Positions 36,422-46,222 of a DNA stretch of 64,000 nt are shown here, piece after piece. Numbering within the stretch: the first letter of the stretch is position 1; each line of letters opens with the position of its first letter. Location of the stretch: assembly GCF_030816115.1 (NCBI RefSeq), contig NZ_JAUSXQ010000001.1:4383001-4447000 (forward strand), written 5' to 3'. The stretch is from Chryseobacterium sp. W4I1 (GTDB lineage: Bacteria > Bacteroidota > Bacteroidia > Flavobacteriales > Weeksellaceae). The translations under genes and the position numbers were made by a program. The notes beneath the pieces are model-generated. The model did no database searches and was not told where the DNA came from. It saw only the letters and a list, made by a program, of their open reading frames with translations.

Positions 36422-37171
36422 ATGGAAAATGAATTATCAATTGAGAATTCGAATTGTGACGAGATTAAAAGAAAATTAATCAAACAGATTAAAAATCTAG
36501 ATTGCGAAGAATTACTTCTTTTTGAAAAAAATGAGATTCCTCTTTTTAATACAAAGTATTTTAGAGCTCCGGTTGGAGACCACGCAATATCACCCGATAG
36601 CAAGAATGGACAAATTAATGCACTCCCAAAAACTTTTCCACTCTTTCCTAGCCATTTTATAATTAAGAAAGTTGGAGATATTATTGATCTCTATAGAAAG
36701 ACAAAGAAACATATGTATGTTTATTTTTTGTATGAAGGAATAAATACCGATATAAAAGTTAATATTAATATAGCCTTTGTGTTTACAAATGATAATTATA
36801 AGGGAGATGATTCTACGATTAAAGACAATGAAGTCCTTTATATACTTGAAAAAAACTCGCTAGTGATAAAGGACAAAACACAGCATTCAAGATTTGAGAC
36901 AGCTGTTGAAAATTTTAAAGATTTTTTTAATAAGAGTTGCCCAGACAATAAGTTTACAAAGTATTTGATGTTTACTATGGAACTTGTTGATAAGAATTTC
37001 AAAAGTTTTGATGATGACACTGAAATTTTAGTAGGAGCAATGCCTTACGCATACAACATAGAAAGGCCGAACCTGATTCTTAAAATAAACGAAAACCGAG
37101 TAGATATAACTGTTTATGAAAAAGTAGAAGATCATAACTATTTTTTCAATATGGGACATCTGTATCCATAA
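36422..37171 (+). CDS. Uncharacterised soluble protein within the two-component operon
   Basis: The 249-residue product has no signal peptide or membrane segment and is rich in Lys, Asn, Asp and Phe. Segments such as HMYVYFLYEGINTDIKVNINIAFVFTND and YLMFTMELVDKNFKSFDDDTEILVGAMPYAYN are predicted beta-rich. No family is recognised. It starts 6 bases after the response regulator and ends 2 bases before the membrane gene, so it is co-transcribed. The region is visibly more AT-rich than its neighbours, which may indicate transfer. Confidence 0.6.
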   Translation: MENELSIENSNCDEIKRKLIKQIKNLDCEELLLFEKNEIPLFNTKYFRAPVGDHAISPDSKNGQINALPKTFPLFPSHFIIKKVGDIIDLYRKTKKHMYVYFLYEGINTDIKVNINIAFVFTNDNYKGDDSTIKDNEVLYILEKNSLVIKDKTQHSRFETAVENFKDFFNKSCPDNKFTKYLMFTMELVDKNFKSFDDDTEILVGAMPYAYNIERPNLILKINENRVDITVYEKVEDHNYFFNMGHLYP

Positions 37172-37173
37172 GT

Positions 37174-37833
37174 ATGGAGACTTTATCAATTATTTATCAG
37201 ATAGAAATTGTATTATTATTTCTGTACAGTATATTTTTGGGCGGCATACGTAAAAATGCTGTCCAAAAATATCTTTTTATTTACCTATTAATTACAAATG
37301 TTACAGAGCTGTTATCTTTATTGGGAAAATCATATTTTAATTTGTCAACCAATGGGATTATCTATAATTTTTATTCTCTCTTTTGTCTCTGCTTTTTTTA
37401 CTCCTTTTATGCCGGGTCATTTATTGGAAAAAGCAAATATATTTTCTTAGGACTATTTTGTTTGGCGTTATCATACACCCTTCTTTTTACGAATTTTTTT
37501 AAGTTTGAATATGATTATAAAATAGGTATTGTTCTGTCATTATTTTATATCTGTGCTCCACTCTTCTGGATGGCTTATCGAATTATAAATGTAGACAGGA
37601 GAAGAATTACGGATCATCCTAAATTCTGGATATCGGTAGGGCTCATTTTTTGGAGTTCCTTTTTTATTTTCAGATCGATTCCAATGTATCTTTTTGAAAA
37701 GGTTGATGAGGAATTTCAGAGGATGCTTCGTGGTATATTCTATATTGTAAATATAATTTTCTATATTTTAGTTTTCATTAGTCTTTTAAAATCAATAAAA
37801 AAACCTGATGAATATGAAAAATCTACCCTATGA
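37174..37833 (+). CDS. Seven-helix membrane protein, possible sensor partner
   Basis: The 219-residue protein has about seven hydrophobic segments with no soluble domain and a short charged end (KSIKKPDEYEKSTL). It overlaps the following histidine kinase gene by 26 bases, which implies coupled translation. The kinase itself has only one short membrane anchor, so this protein may serve as its sensory input unit. That is inference from gene order; similar 7TM genes beside kinases occur elsewhere in Bacteroidota. Confidence 0.65.
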   Translation: METLSIIYQIEIVLLFLYSIFLGGIRKNAVQKYLFIYLLITNVTELLSLLGKSYFNLSTNGIIYNFYSLFCLCFFYSFYAGSFIGKSKYIFLGLFCLALSYTLLFTNFFKFEYDYKIGIVLSLFYICAPLFWMAYRIINVDRRRITDHPKFWISVGLIFWSSFFIFRSIPMYLFEKVDEEFQRMLRGIFYIVNIIFYILVFISLLKSIKKPDEYEKSTL

Positions 37834-38602
37834 AGTTAAATTAACCTTTGCCATATTTTTTTGTATATTAATTTTAATAATTCTTTTTATAATTTTTGTA
37901 ATTATTACCTACAACAGGAAGCAGCTAATTTATATTAAAGAGCAGCAGCTCAAAGAAGCAGAATATCAAAATCAGCTTCTCCAGAAAGAACTCGAAAAAC
38001 AGAAATCCATTGAAACGGAACGACAACGCATCTCCCACGATATGCATGACGACCTCGGAGCAGGTATTTCAGCGCTGAAGTTACAGGCGGAATTTCTCAA
38101 ACAAAAGGCTGGAAATGATGATCTGCAAAGTGACATAGATGAGCTTTTAAAAACCTCAGAAGAAATGAACCTTTCCATGCGCGAAATGCTGTGGAGTCTG
38201 AATTCTGGAAATGATACCCTTGGAAGTTTTATTGATTATGCCATACCGTATGCAGACGGTTTTCTAAAAAAAACGAAAATAAAATTATGGTCAGAAAGTA
38301 TTGATATCATCTCAGATACTCCCATTTCAACCGAATTGAGACGGAATATGTTTCTATGTTTAAAAGAAGCTATTAATAACGCTTATAAGCATAGCCACGC
38401 CAGTTCATTAAAGCTTTCTTTCTTACAGGAAAAGAATGTTTTTTCTATGCGAATTTCAGATGATGGTGATGGAATACCGGAGGGACATACTGAAGGAAAC
38501 GGTCTCCGGAATATGAAAAGAAGAATGCAGGAGCAGAACGGTGAATGTCATATTTTAAAAGAAAAGCCAGGAACAGAAATTCTTTTTAAAACAATTATTT
38601 AA
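37808..38602 (+). CDS. Sensor histidine kinase, HisKA_3 type
   Basis: The 264-residue protein has one N-terminal membrane helix, a coiled-coil (YIKEQQLKEAEYQNQLLQKELEKQKSI), the HisKA_3 box ERQRISHDMHDDLGAG (His80 is the probable phospho-acceptor), and a HATPase domain (LKEAINNAYKHSHASSLKL; ISDDGDGIPEGHTEGNGLRNMKRRM). NarL-type regulators are its usual partners, and one lies at 35783. No extracytoplasmic sensing domain is present, and the gene overlaps the 7TM gene. A second Met at 37814 is a possible start. Confidence 0.9.
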   Translation: MNMKNLPYEVKLTFAIFFCILILIILFIIFVIITYNRKQLIYIKEQQLKEAEYQNQLLQKELEKQKSIETERQRISHDMHDDLGAGISALKLQAEFLKQKAGNDDLQSDIDELLKTSEEMNLSMREMLWSLNSGNDTLGSFIDYAIPYADGFLKKTKIKLWSESIDIISDTPISTELRRNMFLCLKEAINNAYKHSHASSLKLSFLQEKNVFSMRISDDGDGIPEGHTEGNGLRNMKRRMQEQNGECHILKEKPGTEILFKTII

Positions 38603-38620
38603 CTATAATTATAAATAGAT

Positions 38621-38645
38621 AGCATCACTTTAAGTGGTGCTTTTT
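38621..38645 (+). terminator. Terminator of the two-component operon
   Basis: AGCATCACTT and AAGTGGTGCT form a stem (one G-U pair), followed by TTTTT, 18 bases after the kinase stop. Confidence 0.75.
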
Positions 38646-38764
38646 GTTAATCATCCTTTTATGTAACTGACTTTATTTACTTTAAAGAATAACTTTGAGT
38701 AACAAAATGTAAAAACTAATAATCATGAAAACAATTACATCGTATTTACTTCATTGGGATCTTC

Positions 38765-39169
38765 ATGCAAGAGGTTCAGCCCGATGCTGCGATCGCAACA
38801 AAGCGGGAAATTACCACCAAACTAATGGCTAAGCTGAAATCAGGAGACAGTGTCTCAGGAAAAAATAGGACTAAAATTACAGAAATATTATCTAAACCCG
38901 GAGAACGAACCGCTCCTGTTAATATGCTTAGAGATGCTTTGTATAGAATGGAAGAACATTGTGTCAATTTCCTGATCATTGTCCTAAAGATTTGTATTGG
39001 AAAAGTTGTGATATCCGTTACAAGACTTCAGCAACAAATTTCTGAGATAAGTAAAAATGAAGCAGCCAAAGCAAAAGATGAAAAAGAAATCGTAAACAAG
39101 CTTAGTGGCCTTAATGAAGATGAAAAAAAGGAGTTTCAGGAAATGCTAAAGCTTTTGGATAAAAAGTGA
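38765..39169 (+). CDS. Small protein of unknown function, possibly 5'-truncated
   Basis: The 134-residue product has a charged N-terminal part (DAAIATKREITTKLMAKLKSGDSVSGKNRTKITEILSKPGERTAPVNMLRDALYRMEEHC), a hydrophobic segment (VNFLIIVLKICIGKVVISV) and a coiled-coil tail (LQQQISEISKNEAAKAKDEKEIVNKLSGLNEDEKKEFQEMLKLLDKK). A separate frame opens with ATG at 38725 (MKTITSYLLHW) and runs to a stop at about 38833, so the true N-terminus may have been lost by a frameshift. No family is recognised. Confidence 0.5.
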   Translation: MQEVQPDAAIATKREITTKLMAKLKSGDSVSGKNRTKITEILSKPGERTAPVNMLRDALYRMEEHCVNFLIIVLKICIGKVVISVTRLQQQISEISKNEAAKAKDEKEIVNKLSGLNEDEKKEFQEMLKLLDKK

Positions 39170-39218
39170 AAAAAGCAATAAATAAAGTAAAGAAATTAAC
39201 CCCAAATTTTAAATACCC

Positions 39219-39250
39219 ATTCTCCGATCAATAAGATTGGAGAATTTTTG
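39219..39250 (+). terminator. Terminator after the 134-aa gene
   Basis: ATTCTCCGATC and GATTGGAGAAT pair (one G-U) around a 4-5-base loop, followed by TTTTTG. A second weaker CTCAC/GTGAG hairpin with a T-run is at 39272-39297. Confidence 0.7.
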
Positions 39251-39302
39251 AATTATTACCAAATATTAAAGCTCACTTTTTTCATCAGGTGAGTTTTTTC
39301 AT

Positions 39303-39310
39303 TAAATTTG
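39303..39310 (+). promoter_or_regulatory. -7 element of the enolase promoter
   Basis: TAAATTTG matches TAnnTTTG, 64 bases upstream of the eno start codon; the -33 element is weak. Confidence 0.55.
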
Positions 39311-39323
39311 TGTTCAAGTATAA

Positions 39324-40667
<1,344 letters not shown>

Positions 40668-40682
40668 TTGAATTTATAAATG

Positions 40683-40715
40683 ACGGCAAACGATAATTTT
40701 TGTTTGCCGTATTTT
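40683..40715 (+). terminator. Terminator of eno
   Basis: ACGGCAAAC pairs perfectly with GTTTGCCGT around a 10-base loop and is followed by ATTTT. Confidence 0.8.
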
Positions 40716-40749
40716 GTAATAAGTAGTATATTTAGAAAAAAATAAATAA

Positions 40750-42036
40750 ATGTCAGACAACAAAGTAATATTGAATTACGACGGTAATTCATATGAATAT
40801 CCAATCGTGGATAGTACTATCGGAGACAGAGGGATTGATATTTCAAAATTAAGAGACCAGACAGGTTTGATCACTCTGGATTTAGGGTACAAGAACACCG
40901 GAGCTACCATTAGCGACATCACATACTTAGACGGAGACCAGGGGGAGTTATTCTACAGAGGTTATCCAATCGAACAGATTGCTGAGAAATCTAACTTTTC
41001 AGAAGTAATGTACCTTTTACTTCATGGTGACCTACCTACTCAGGATCAGTTTACTTCTTTTAACAACAATATTAAAAAATATAACTTTATAGCAGACGAA
41101 ATGAAAAAGATCATTGATGTTTTTCCTCGTTCTGCTCATCCTATGGGAGTTTTATCTTCTTTAACTTCCGCTTTGACAGCTTTCAACCCGAAAGCAGTTA
41201 ATGTAAACTCTAAAGAAGAAATGGATCATGCTGCAGAACTGATGATTGCTAAATTCTCTCATCTGTGTGCATGGACTTACAGAAAAACTCAGGGGCTTCC
41301 GCTTAACCACGGTGACAACAGCCTGAGCTATGTAGAGAACTTCTACAAAATGGCATTCAGACTACCAAATGAAGAATTTGAAATGAATCCTGTAGTGGTA
41401 GATGCTCTTGATAAACTATTAATCCTTCATGCAGACCACGAACAAAACTGTTCTACTTCTACTGTAAGAATGGTAGGTTCTGCTCACACAGGTCTTTTCG
41501 CTTCTATTTCTGCTGGTGTTTCCGCACTTTGGGGTCCTCTTCACGGAGGTGCTAACCAGGCGGTGATTGAAATGCTTGAATTGATCGATAAAGATGGAGG
41601 AGACGTTAATAAATGGGTAGCGAAAGCAAAAGATAAAAATGACAGCTTCCGTCTAATGGGCTTTGGACACCGAGTGTACAAAAACTTTGACCCAAGAGCG
41701 AAGATCATTAAAAAAGCAGCAGACGACATCCTTGCCGCATTGGGAATTCAGGATAAAGCACTTGATATTGCAATGCAGTTAGAAAAAGTAGCTCTTGAAG
41801 ATGAATACTTCATCGAAAGAAAACTATATCCAAACGTAGATTTCTATTCAGGTATTATCTACAGAGCGTTAGGAATTCCTACAGAAATGTTTACTGTAAT
41901 GTTTGCGCTAGGAAGACTTCCGGGATGGATTTCTCAGTGGAAAGAAATGAGAATAAAAGGAGACCCTATCGGAAGACCAAGACAGGTTTACCAAGGTGCT
42001 CAGAAAAGAGATTATATCGATATTACAAACAGATAA
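40750..42036 (+). CDS. gltA: Citrate synthase, type II
   Basis: The enzyme condenses oxaloacetate and acetyl-CoA to start the citric acid cycle. The 428-residue length and N-terminal extension (YPIVDSTIGDRGIDISKLRDQTG) mark the hexameric type II form. Catalytic segments are HADHEQNCSTSTVRMVGS, GPLHGGANQ and FGHRVYKNFDPRAK. It is monocistronic, with its own terminator. Confidence 0.96.
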   Translation: MSDNKVILNYDGNSYEYPIVDSTIGDRGIDISKLRDQTGLITLDLGYKNTGATISDITYLDGDQGELFYRGYPIEQIAEKSNFSEVMYLLLHGDLPTQDQFTSFNNNIKKYNFIADEMKKIIDVFPRSAHPMGVLSSLTSALTAFNPKAVNVNSKEEMDHAAELMIAKFSHLCAWTYRKTQGLPLNHGDNSLSYVENFYKMAFRLPNEEFEMNPVVVDALDKLLILHADHEQNCSTSTVRMVGSAHTGLFASISAGVSALWGPLHGGANQAVIEMLELIDKDGGDVNKWVAKAKDKNDSFRLMGFGHRVYKNFDPRAKIIKKAADDILAALGIQDKALDIAMQLEKVALEDEYFIERKLYPNVDFYSGIIYRALGIPTEMFTVMFALGRLPGWISQWKEMRIKGDPIGRPRQVYQGAQKRDYIDITNR

Positions 42037-42057
42037 TCACTGTTTTTATCATAATTA

Positions 42058-42088
42058 AAATCCCAAAGCTTACTTTGGGATTTTTTTA
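42058..42088 (+). terminator. Terminator of gltA
   Basis: AAATCCCAAAG pairs with CTTTGGGATTT around a 4-base loop and is followed by T-rich sequence. Confidence 0.85.
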
Positions 42089-42200
42089 TTTTTATGAGAA
42101 TGGGATTGATAATTTTATTAAATTTACCCTCATAAGCTGTTACCTTTCAATAAGTTTTAGCTACAACCCAATAATAATTCTTTATTAAAAAATAAATACA

Positions 42201-43262
42201 ATGACTTTCGGACAGCAGATGTTATTTTTCTTCAGCGCGGTAGGAGCCTTTAATGGGTTGCTGCTCGGGATTTATCTTCTGTTTGTCAAAAAGCTCAAAT
42301 ACCTTCCGGATTTCTTCCTAGGTTTAATTTTATTGACGTTAAGCATCAGAGTTGGGATTTCCGTTTGTATTTATTTCTATCCGGACTTGCCGAGAATTAT
42401 TCCCCATTTCGGAATGGCAGCACTGTTTTTTACAGGTCCCGCTTTATATTATTACATCAGATCATCATTTTTGCAGGAAGAGTTTGATTTAAAACAATGC
42501 AGAATTTCTTTCGGGGTGTTAACACTGTTTCTTGCTGTGATAGGTGTACTGTATTTATTCTTTCCGGTTTCTTGGGACAAATATTTCGGAACCCTTATTT
42601 ATACCGTTTGGTCAGTATATGTTTTGCTTTCTGTATATCAGTATTATATTCTTTCAAAGAAGACGACTAACCATTTTAATAAATTTATTCTTCCGGTACT
42701 CGCTAGCAATGTGATTATTTTCCTGACATATCAGTTAATTTCTACAGGTTGGGTCCAAATTTACTGCGCTGGTGGAAGTCTTGTGTTTTCATTTGTATTG
42801 TATGCTAATTTTTTAATTATATTCAGTAAAAAGAATGATCGGGAATATGTGAAGCAAGCTCCAAAATATACCAATAAAAGAATTTCAGAAGAACTGGCAG
42901 ATAGTTTTGTTTCAAAACTTGAACGACTGATGAATGCCGAAGAATTATACAAAAACCCAAACCTGAAATTAAGTGATCTGGCCACTAAAATGAATATATC
43001 TGCCCACCAGCTTTCCCAACTGCTGAATGACAATCTGGGTAAAAGCTTTTCAACCTATATCAATGAATACAGGATCAACGAAGCTTGCGAAAAAATAGAA
43101 AACGGTTCTTTCCTGAAGATTGAAGAGATTGGTTATGAGGTTGGGTTTAACTCCAAATCTACATTCTTTTCCACATTCAAAAAAATAAAAAACACAACTC
43201 CTCTTTTGTACAAACAGTCTCAAATTCTTTCCGAGACCAGGTTTCAGAGTTCAGAATTATAA
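42201..43262 (+). CDS. Membrane-anchored AraC-family transcriptional regulator
   Basis: The 353-residue protein has six to seven predicted membrane helices over residues ~5-215, then a cytoplasmic linker and an AraC-type DNA-binding domain (NLKLSDLATKMNISAHQLSQLLNDNLGKSFSTYINEYRINEACEKI, then IEEIGYEVGFNSKSTFFSTFKKIKNTTP). Such fusions (7TM plus AraC HTH) are common in Bacteroidota and let a membrane signal act directly on DNA. It lies 80 bases before an outer-membrane receptor gene with its own promoter and may control it. Confidence 0.88.
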   Translation: MTFGQQMLFFFSAVGAFNGLLLGIYLLFVKKLKYLPDFFLGLILLTLSIRVGISVCIYFYPDLPRIIPHFGMAALFFTGPALYYYIRSSFLQEEFDLKQCRISFGVLTLFLAVIGVLYLFFPVSWDKYFGTLIYTVWSVYVLLSVYQYYILSKKTTNHFNKFILPVLASNVIIFLTYQLISTGWVQIYCAGGSLVFSFVLYANFLIIFSKKNDREYVKQAPKYTNKRISEELADSFVSKLERLMNAEELYKNPNLKLSDLATKMNISAHQLSQLLNDNLGKSFSTYINEYRINEACEKIENGSFLKIEEIGYEVGFNSKSTFFSTFKKIKNTTPLLYKQSQILSETRFQSSEL

Positions 43263-43313
43263 TTTCGCACTGCGGAATTTAAACTTCAAAACCTTATTTT
43301 TTTGACAACCGGA

Positions 43314-43321
43314 TACTTTTG
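43314..43321 (+). promoter_or_regulatory. -7 element of the 43343 outer-membrane receptor gene
   Basis: TACTTTTG matches TAnnTTTG, 21 bases before the ATG. The -33 position has no clear TTTG at usual spacing. Confidence 0.5.
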
Positions 43322-43342
43322 GTTTCATAAAATTTTAAATTT

Positions 43343-45706
43343 ATGAATATCAAACTATGGATTTTCCTGTTGATGTTATTTCTTGCGTTTTCAGGCAAAG
43401 CTCAGCAAACGGTAAAAGGAAGAATATTGAATTCGGAGACGAAAAAAGAAATTTTTCTTGCCGAAATTTCAGTATTAAATAAATCAGATCAAAGAATCAT
43501 TCAAAAAGTTTATACAGATTCTTTAGGATCTTTTCAGCTTCATCATTTAGCTCCCAACTCTTACTTTATCATTCAGAAAAAAGATTATGAAACGAAAGAA
43601 TTTGAAGCGGCAGAGCAACTTTCATTAATTCATTTGAAACCTGCATCACAGAATATTTCCGAAGTAGTAATTCGGGGAGCAGCCAGAAGCATAAAACTGA
43701 ATGAAGGAAATATAGTGATGAGTGTTTCCGGAAATAAAGATTTTAAAACATCCGCTAATCTTCTGGAAGTTTTAAGGAAGACACCTGGCGTATCTATAGA
43801 TCAGGAAGGCACTATTTTTCTTGGTGGAAGAATTACTCCTGCAGTTTTTATTGATGGAAAACCAATTGTCATGAGCGCCCAGGAACTACAGGCTTATCTT
43901 CAGTCACTGTCTCCTGAAATGGTAGAGTCTATTGAAGTAAATGGCAATCCATCTTCAAAATATGATGCCGAATTTAAAGGAATTATCGATATTAAACTGA
44001 AAAGGAATGGTAACCTTGGCTGGAAAGGAAATTACAATGGAAATACTTATGTCAATAAATTTAGTTACCGGGAAAACGCTTTAAATATTTATTATAATTC
44101 TAAAAAAACAGCGTATAGCCTGCAGGCAAATTATAATAACGGGATTTCAACCTATCGGTACAATGCATTACAGAGACTGGCGAATACCAATGTGATGCGG
44201 ACAAGCACAAATCAGGAAGATGAAGGGAAAGTATCCGGTATTCAGCTAGGAGCCGATTTCAGGATTAATGATAAAAATAGGGTAGGCATGAATGTAAGAG
44301 GGAACTTCAGAAGAAGTGAACGAACCCGCTCAGGTTCCCTTTATACAACCAATCAATATGGTTCGCAAGAGATCTTTAATACGGAAAGTGAAAATCCGAT
44401 AGATTATTCCCAGGAAAACTATGGTCTTACCTCTGATTATTCATTTCAAAATAAAGGATTTAAACTCAATTTTTTAGGAAATTATCTTACCGTTAAAAAT
44501 AGGCAGAAAGATGATTTTATCAATAGAGACAGATCCACGACTCAGCTTTTATCTTACTGGAAATCTGACATGCGTAATGATATTGCTATCCAAACCGCCC
44601 AGATTGATGTTTCTCAAAAAATAGAGAGCGCAGATATTGAAGCTGGAATAAAGTATAGCAGTTCTGATACGAATAATAATATTCGATATGATACGCTGTC
44701 TGTAAATGACCATTTTGTAGTTGATCCCGAGCGAAGCAATATGTTTTCATATAAAGAAAAAATATGGGCAGGCTATCTCTCGTACAGGCAAAATTTTGGG
44801 AAACTTCAGGTGAATGCCGGATTAAGATTTGAGAATACCCACAGCACTTCAGATGCTGTTACTAAAGATTCCGTAGTGTCAAGAAATTACCTGGAATGGC
44901 TACCGTCTCTCAGTACATCCTATATTTTTAATAAATCTAATGAGCTGTCGCTTTCATACAGCAGAAAAATAACAAGGCCTGTATTTTCGCAGCTTAATCC
45001 ATTCAGGGTTTATTACAGCCCTCTCAATTATTGGATAGGAAATCCCTATCTGCAGCCATCTTTTACCAGTCAGATCAAACTTACTTATCGTTATAAGAGT
45101 TGGGTTACAAGCTTTACTGCGGGAAAAGAAAAAGATGCCATGACGCGTTACCCCATTTACAATCCGGAAACCAATGTACTGGAATATCTTGGAGCCAATC
45201 TTCCTTACCGGAAATTTGCTTCTATAGAAACCAGCTTTCCTGTAAAGTTGACAAAATGGTGGAATGTTACTACTCAGCTTGCAGGATATTATAATGATGA
45301 ATATAGACCGTACCTCGATGAAGTTTTTGCTTTAAAGGTCTATAATTATGAAGTAAGAGTAAATCAGGTTTTCTCTTTACCAAAAGTATATACCGTTAAT
45401 ATCTTTGCCAACTACGAATCTAAAACCGGAAATAGTCTGTACATTATAAAACCGAGATACACTGTAGATCTGTCAATTCAAAAATCATGGTTTGACAATA
45501 CACTGAATACAAAGATTGGGTATAACAATATTTTTGATTCTTATAATCAACAATTAGAATTCAGGCATAAACAGATCATGGACAACCGTTTGGTTCATTG
45601 GTGGGACAGCAGTCGTCTGATTTTGTCAATAGGTTATAGCTTTGGAAGTTCAAAATACCAGACCAAAGAGCTTCAAAAAACAGAAGAAGAAAACAGAGCC
45701 CGTTAA
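43343..45706 (+). CDS. Outer-membrane beta-barrel protein with carboxypeptidase-like domain
   Basis: The 787-residue protein has a signal peptide (MNIKLWIFLLMLFLAFSGKAQ), a CarboxypepD_reg-like beta-sandwich (QTVKGRILNSETKKEIFLAEISVLN...), a plug-like region (LLEVLRKTPGVSIDQEGTIFLGGRITPAVFIDGKPIVMSAQELQAYLQSLSPEMVESIEV) and an OMP_b-brl-type barrel ending in a Lys/Glu tail. It is related in design to the pair at 54044-58670. Ligand unknown. The upstream membrane AraC regulator may control it. Confidence 0.83.
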   Translation: MNIKLWIFLLMLFLAFSGKAQQTVKGRILNSETKKEIFLAEISVLNKSDQRIIQKVYTDSLGSFQLHHLAPNSYFIIQKKDYETKEFEAAEQLSLIHLKPASQNISEVVIRGAARSIKLNEGNIVMSVSGNKDFKTSANLLEVLRKTPGVSIDQEGTIFLGGRITPAVFIDGKPIVMSAQELQAYLQSLSPEMVESIEVNGNPSSKYDAEFKGIIDIKLKRNGNLGWKGNYNGNTYVNKFSYRENALNIYYNSKKTAYSLQANYNNGISTYRYNALQRLANTNVMRTSTNQEDEGKVSGIQLGADFRINDKNRVGMNVRGNFRRSERTRSGSLYTTNQYGSQEIFNTESENPIDYSQENYGLTSDYSFQNKGFKLNFLGNYLTVKNRQKDDFINRDRSTTQLLSYWKSDMRNDIAIQTAQIDVSQKIESADIEAGIKYSSSDTNNNIRYDTLSVNDHFVVDPERSNMFSYKEKIWAGYLSYRQNFGKLQVNAGLRFENTHSTSDAVTKDSVVSRNYLEWLPSLSTSYIFNKSNELSLSYSRKITRPVFSQLNPFRVYYSPLNYWIGNPYLQPSFTSQIKLTYRYKSWVTSFTAGKEKDAMTRYPIYNPETNVLEYLGANLPYRKFASIETSFPVKLTKWWNVTTQLAGYYNDEYRPYLDEVFALKVYNYEVRVNQVFSLPKVYTVNIFANYESKTGNSLYIIKPRYTVDLSIQKSWFDNTLNTKIGYNNIFDSYNQQLEFRHKQIMDNRLVHWWDSSRLILSIGYSFGSSKYQTKELQKTEEENRAR

Positions 45707-45714
45707 AAAAAAAT

Positions 45715-45742
45715 AAAACCTGCTTATCAAAAGCAGGTTTTT
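45715..45742. terminator. Bidirectional terminator between receptor and peptide genes
   Basis: AAAACCTGCTT pairs with AAGCAGGTTTT around a 5-base loop. The T/A-rich flanks on both sides let it end the plus-strand receptor transcript and the minus-strand peptide transcript. Confidence 0.8.
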
Positions 45743-45749
45743 AATTGGG

Positions 45750-45911
45750 CTAAGGACAAACGCAGTTTCCACAGGTCCAGATTCTGCAGCTTCCATCGTC
45801 ATTCCATTCACAGCAGTATCTAGGTCTGTTTATCCCTCCTCCTGTGATTAATTTTTGCTCGTTTCTTCCTAATTTTTGTGCGTTTTTCAGCACTGGATTT
45901 TTCTTGTTCAT
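45750..45911 (-). CDS. Double-glycine-leader, cysteine-rich bacteriocin-like peptide
   Basis: This 53-residue gene is easily missed because it is short. The first 26 residues (MNKKNPVLKNAQKLGRNEQK then LITGGG) look like a double-glycine leader, the type cleaved by C39-peptidase ABC transporters. The 27-residue remainder (INRPRYCCEWNDDGSC then RIWTCGNCVCP) contains six cysteines, sufficient for three disulfides or for modification. Similar peptides are annotated as bacteriocin-like in Chryseobacterium. No transporter or modification enzyme is within the window. The gene converges on the 43343 receptor gene and shares its terminator. Confidence 0.7.
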   Translation of the reverse strand: MNKKNPVLKNAQKLGRNEQKLITGGGINRPRYCCEWNDDGSCRIWTCGNCVCP

Positions 45912-46195
45912 GATTTTGATTTTTTGATGTTAATAAGTAAATTTTAATTGTATAATTCCATTGAATTATATCACTAAGTTAGGAATTTATTTTATATGAT
46001 TTATAATTTTCTATTACTTATGTAGATGAAAAATAGTCAGTTGTAGATGATTTGGAGTTAAAATATAATGTTGTTGTTGGATTTAAAATGAAATTTAGGC
46101 ATAAAATAGATTGTATTGCTTGAATGTTTAAGCGGATAAAAAGCAAATTTGATAGATAAAACAATTCAAAAGTTTTCCAGATAGAGACCTTTACT
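45912..46195. other. AT-rich intergenic region between divergent genes
   Basis: The 311 bases between the peptide start (45911) and the enzyme start (46223) are very AT-rich. No additional open reading frame, RNA gene or repeat is evident; on the minus strand no TAnnTTTG match was found for the peptide gene, so its promoter is undetermined. Confidence 0.5.
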
Positions 46196-46203
46196 TATAT
46201 TTG
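46196..46203 (+). promoter_or_regulatory. -7 element of the amidinotransferase-fold operon
   Basis: TATATTTG matches TAnnTTTG, 19 bases upstream of the start at 46223; TTTT at 46173-46176 sits at the -33 position (19-base spacer). Confidence 0.55.
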
Positions 46204-46222
46204 TAGTATTGCATAAATCTTT

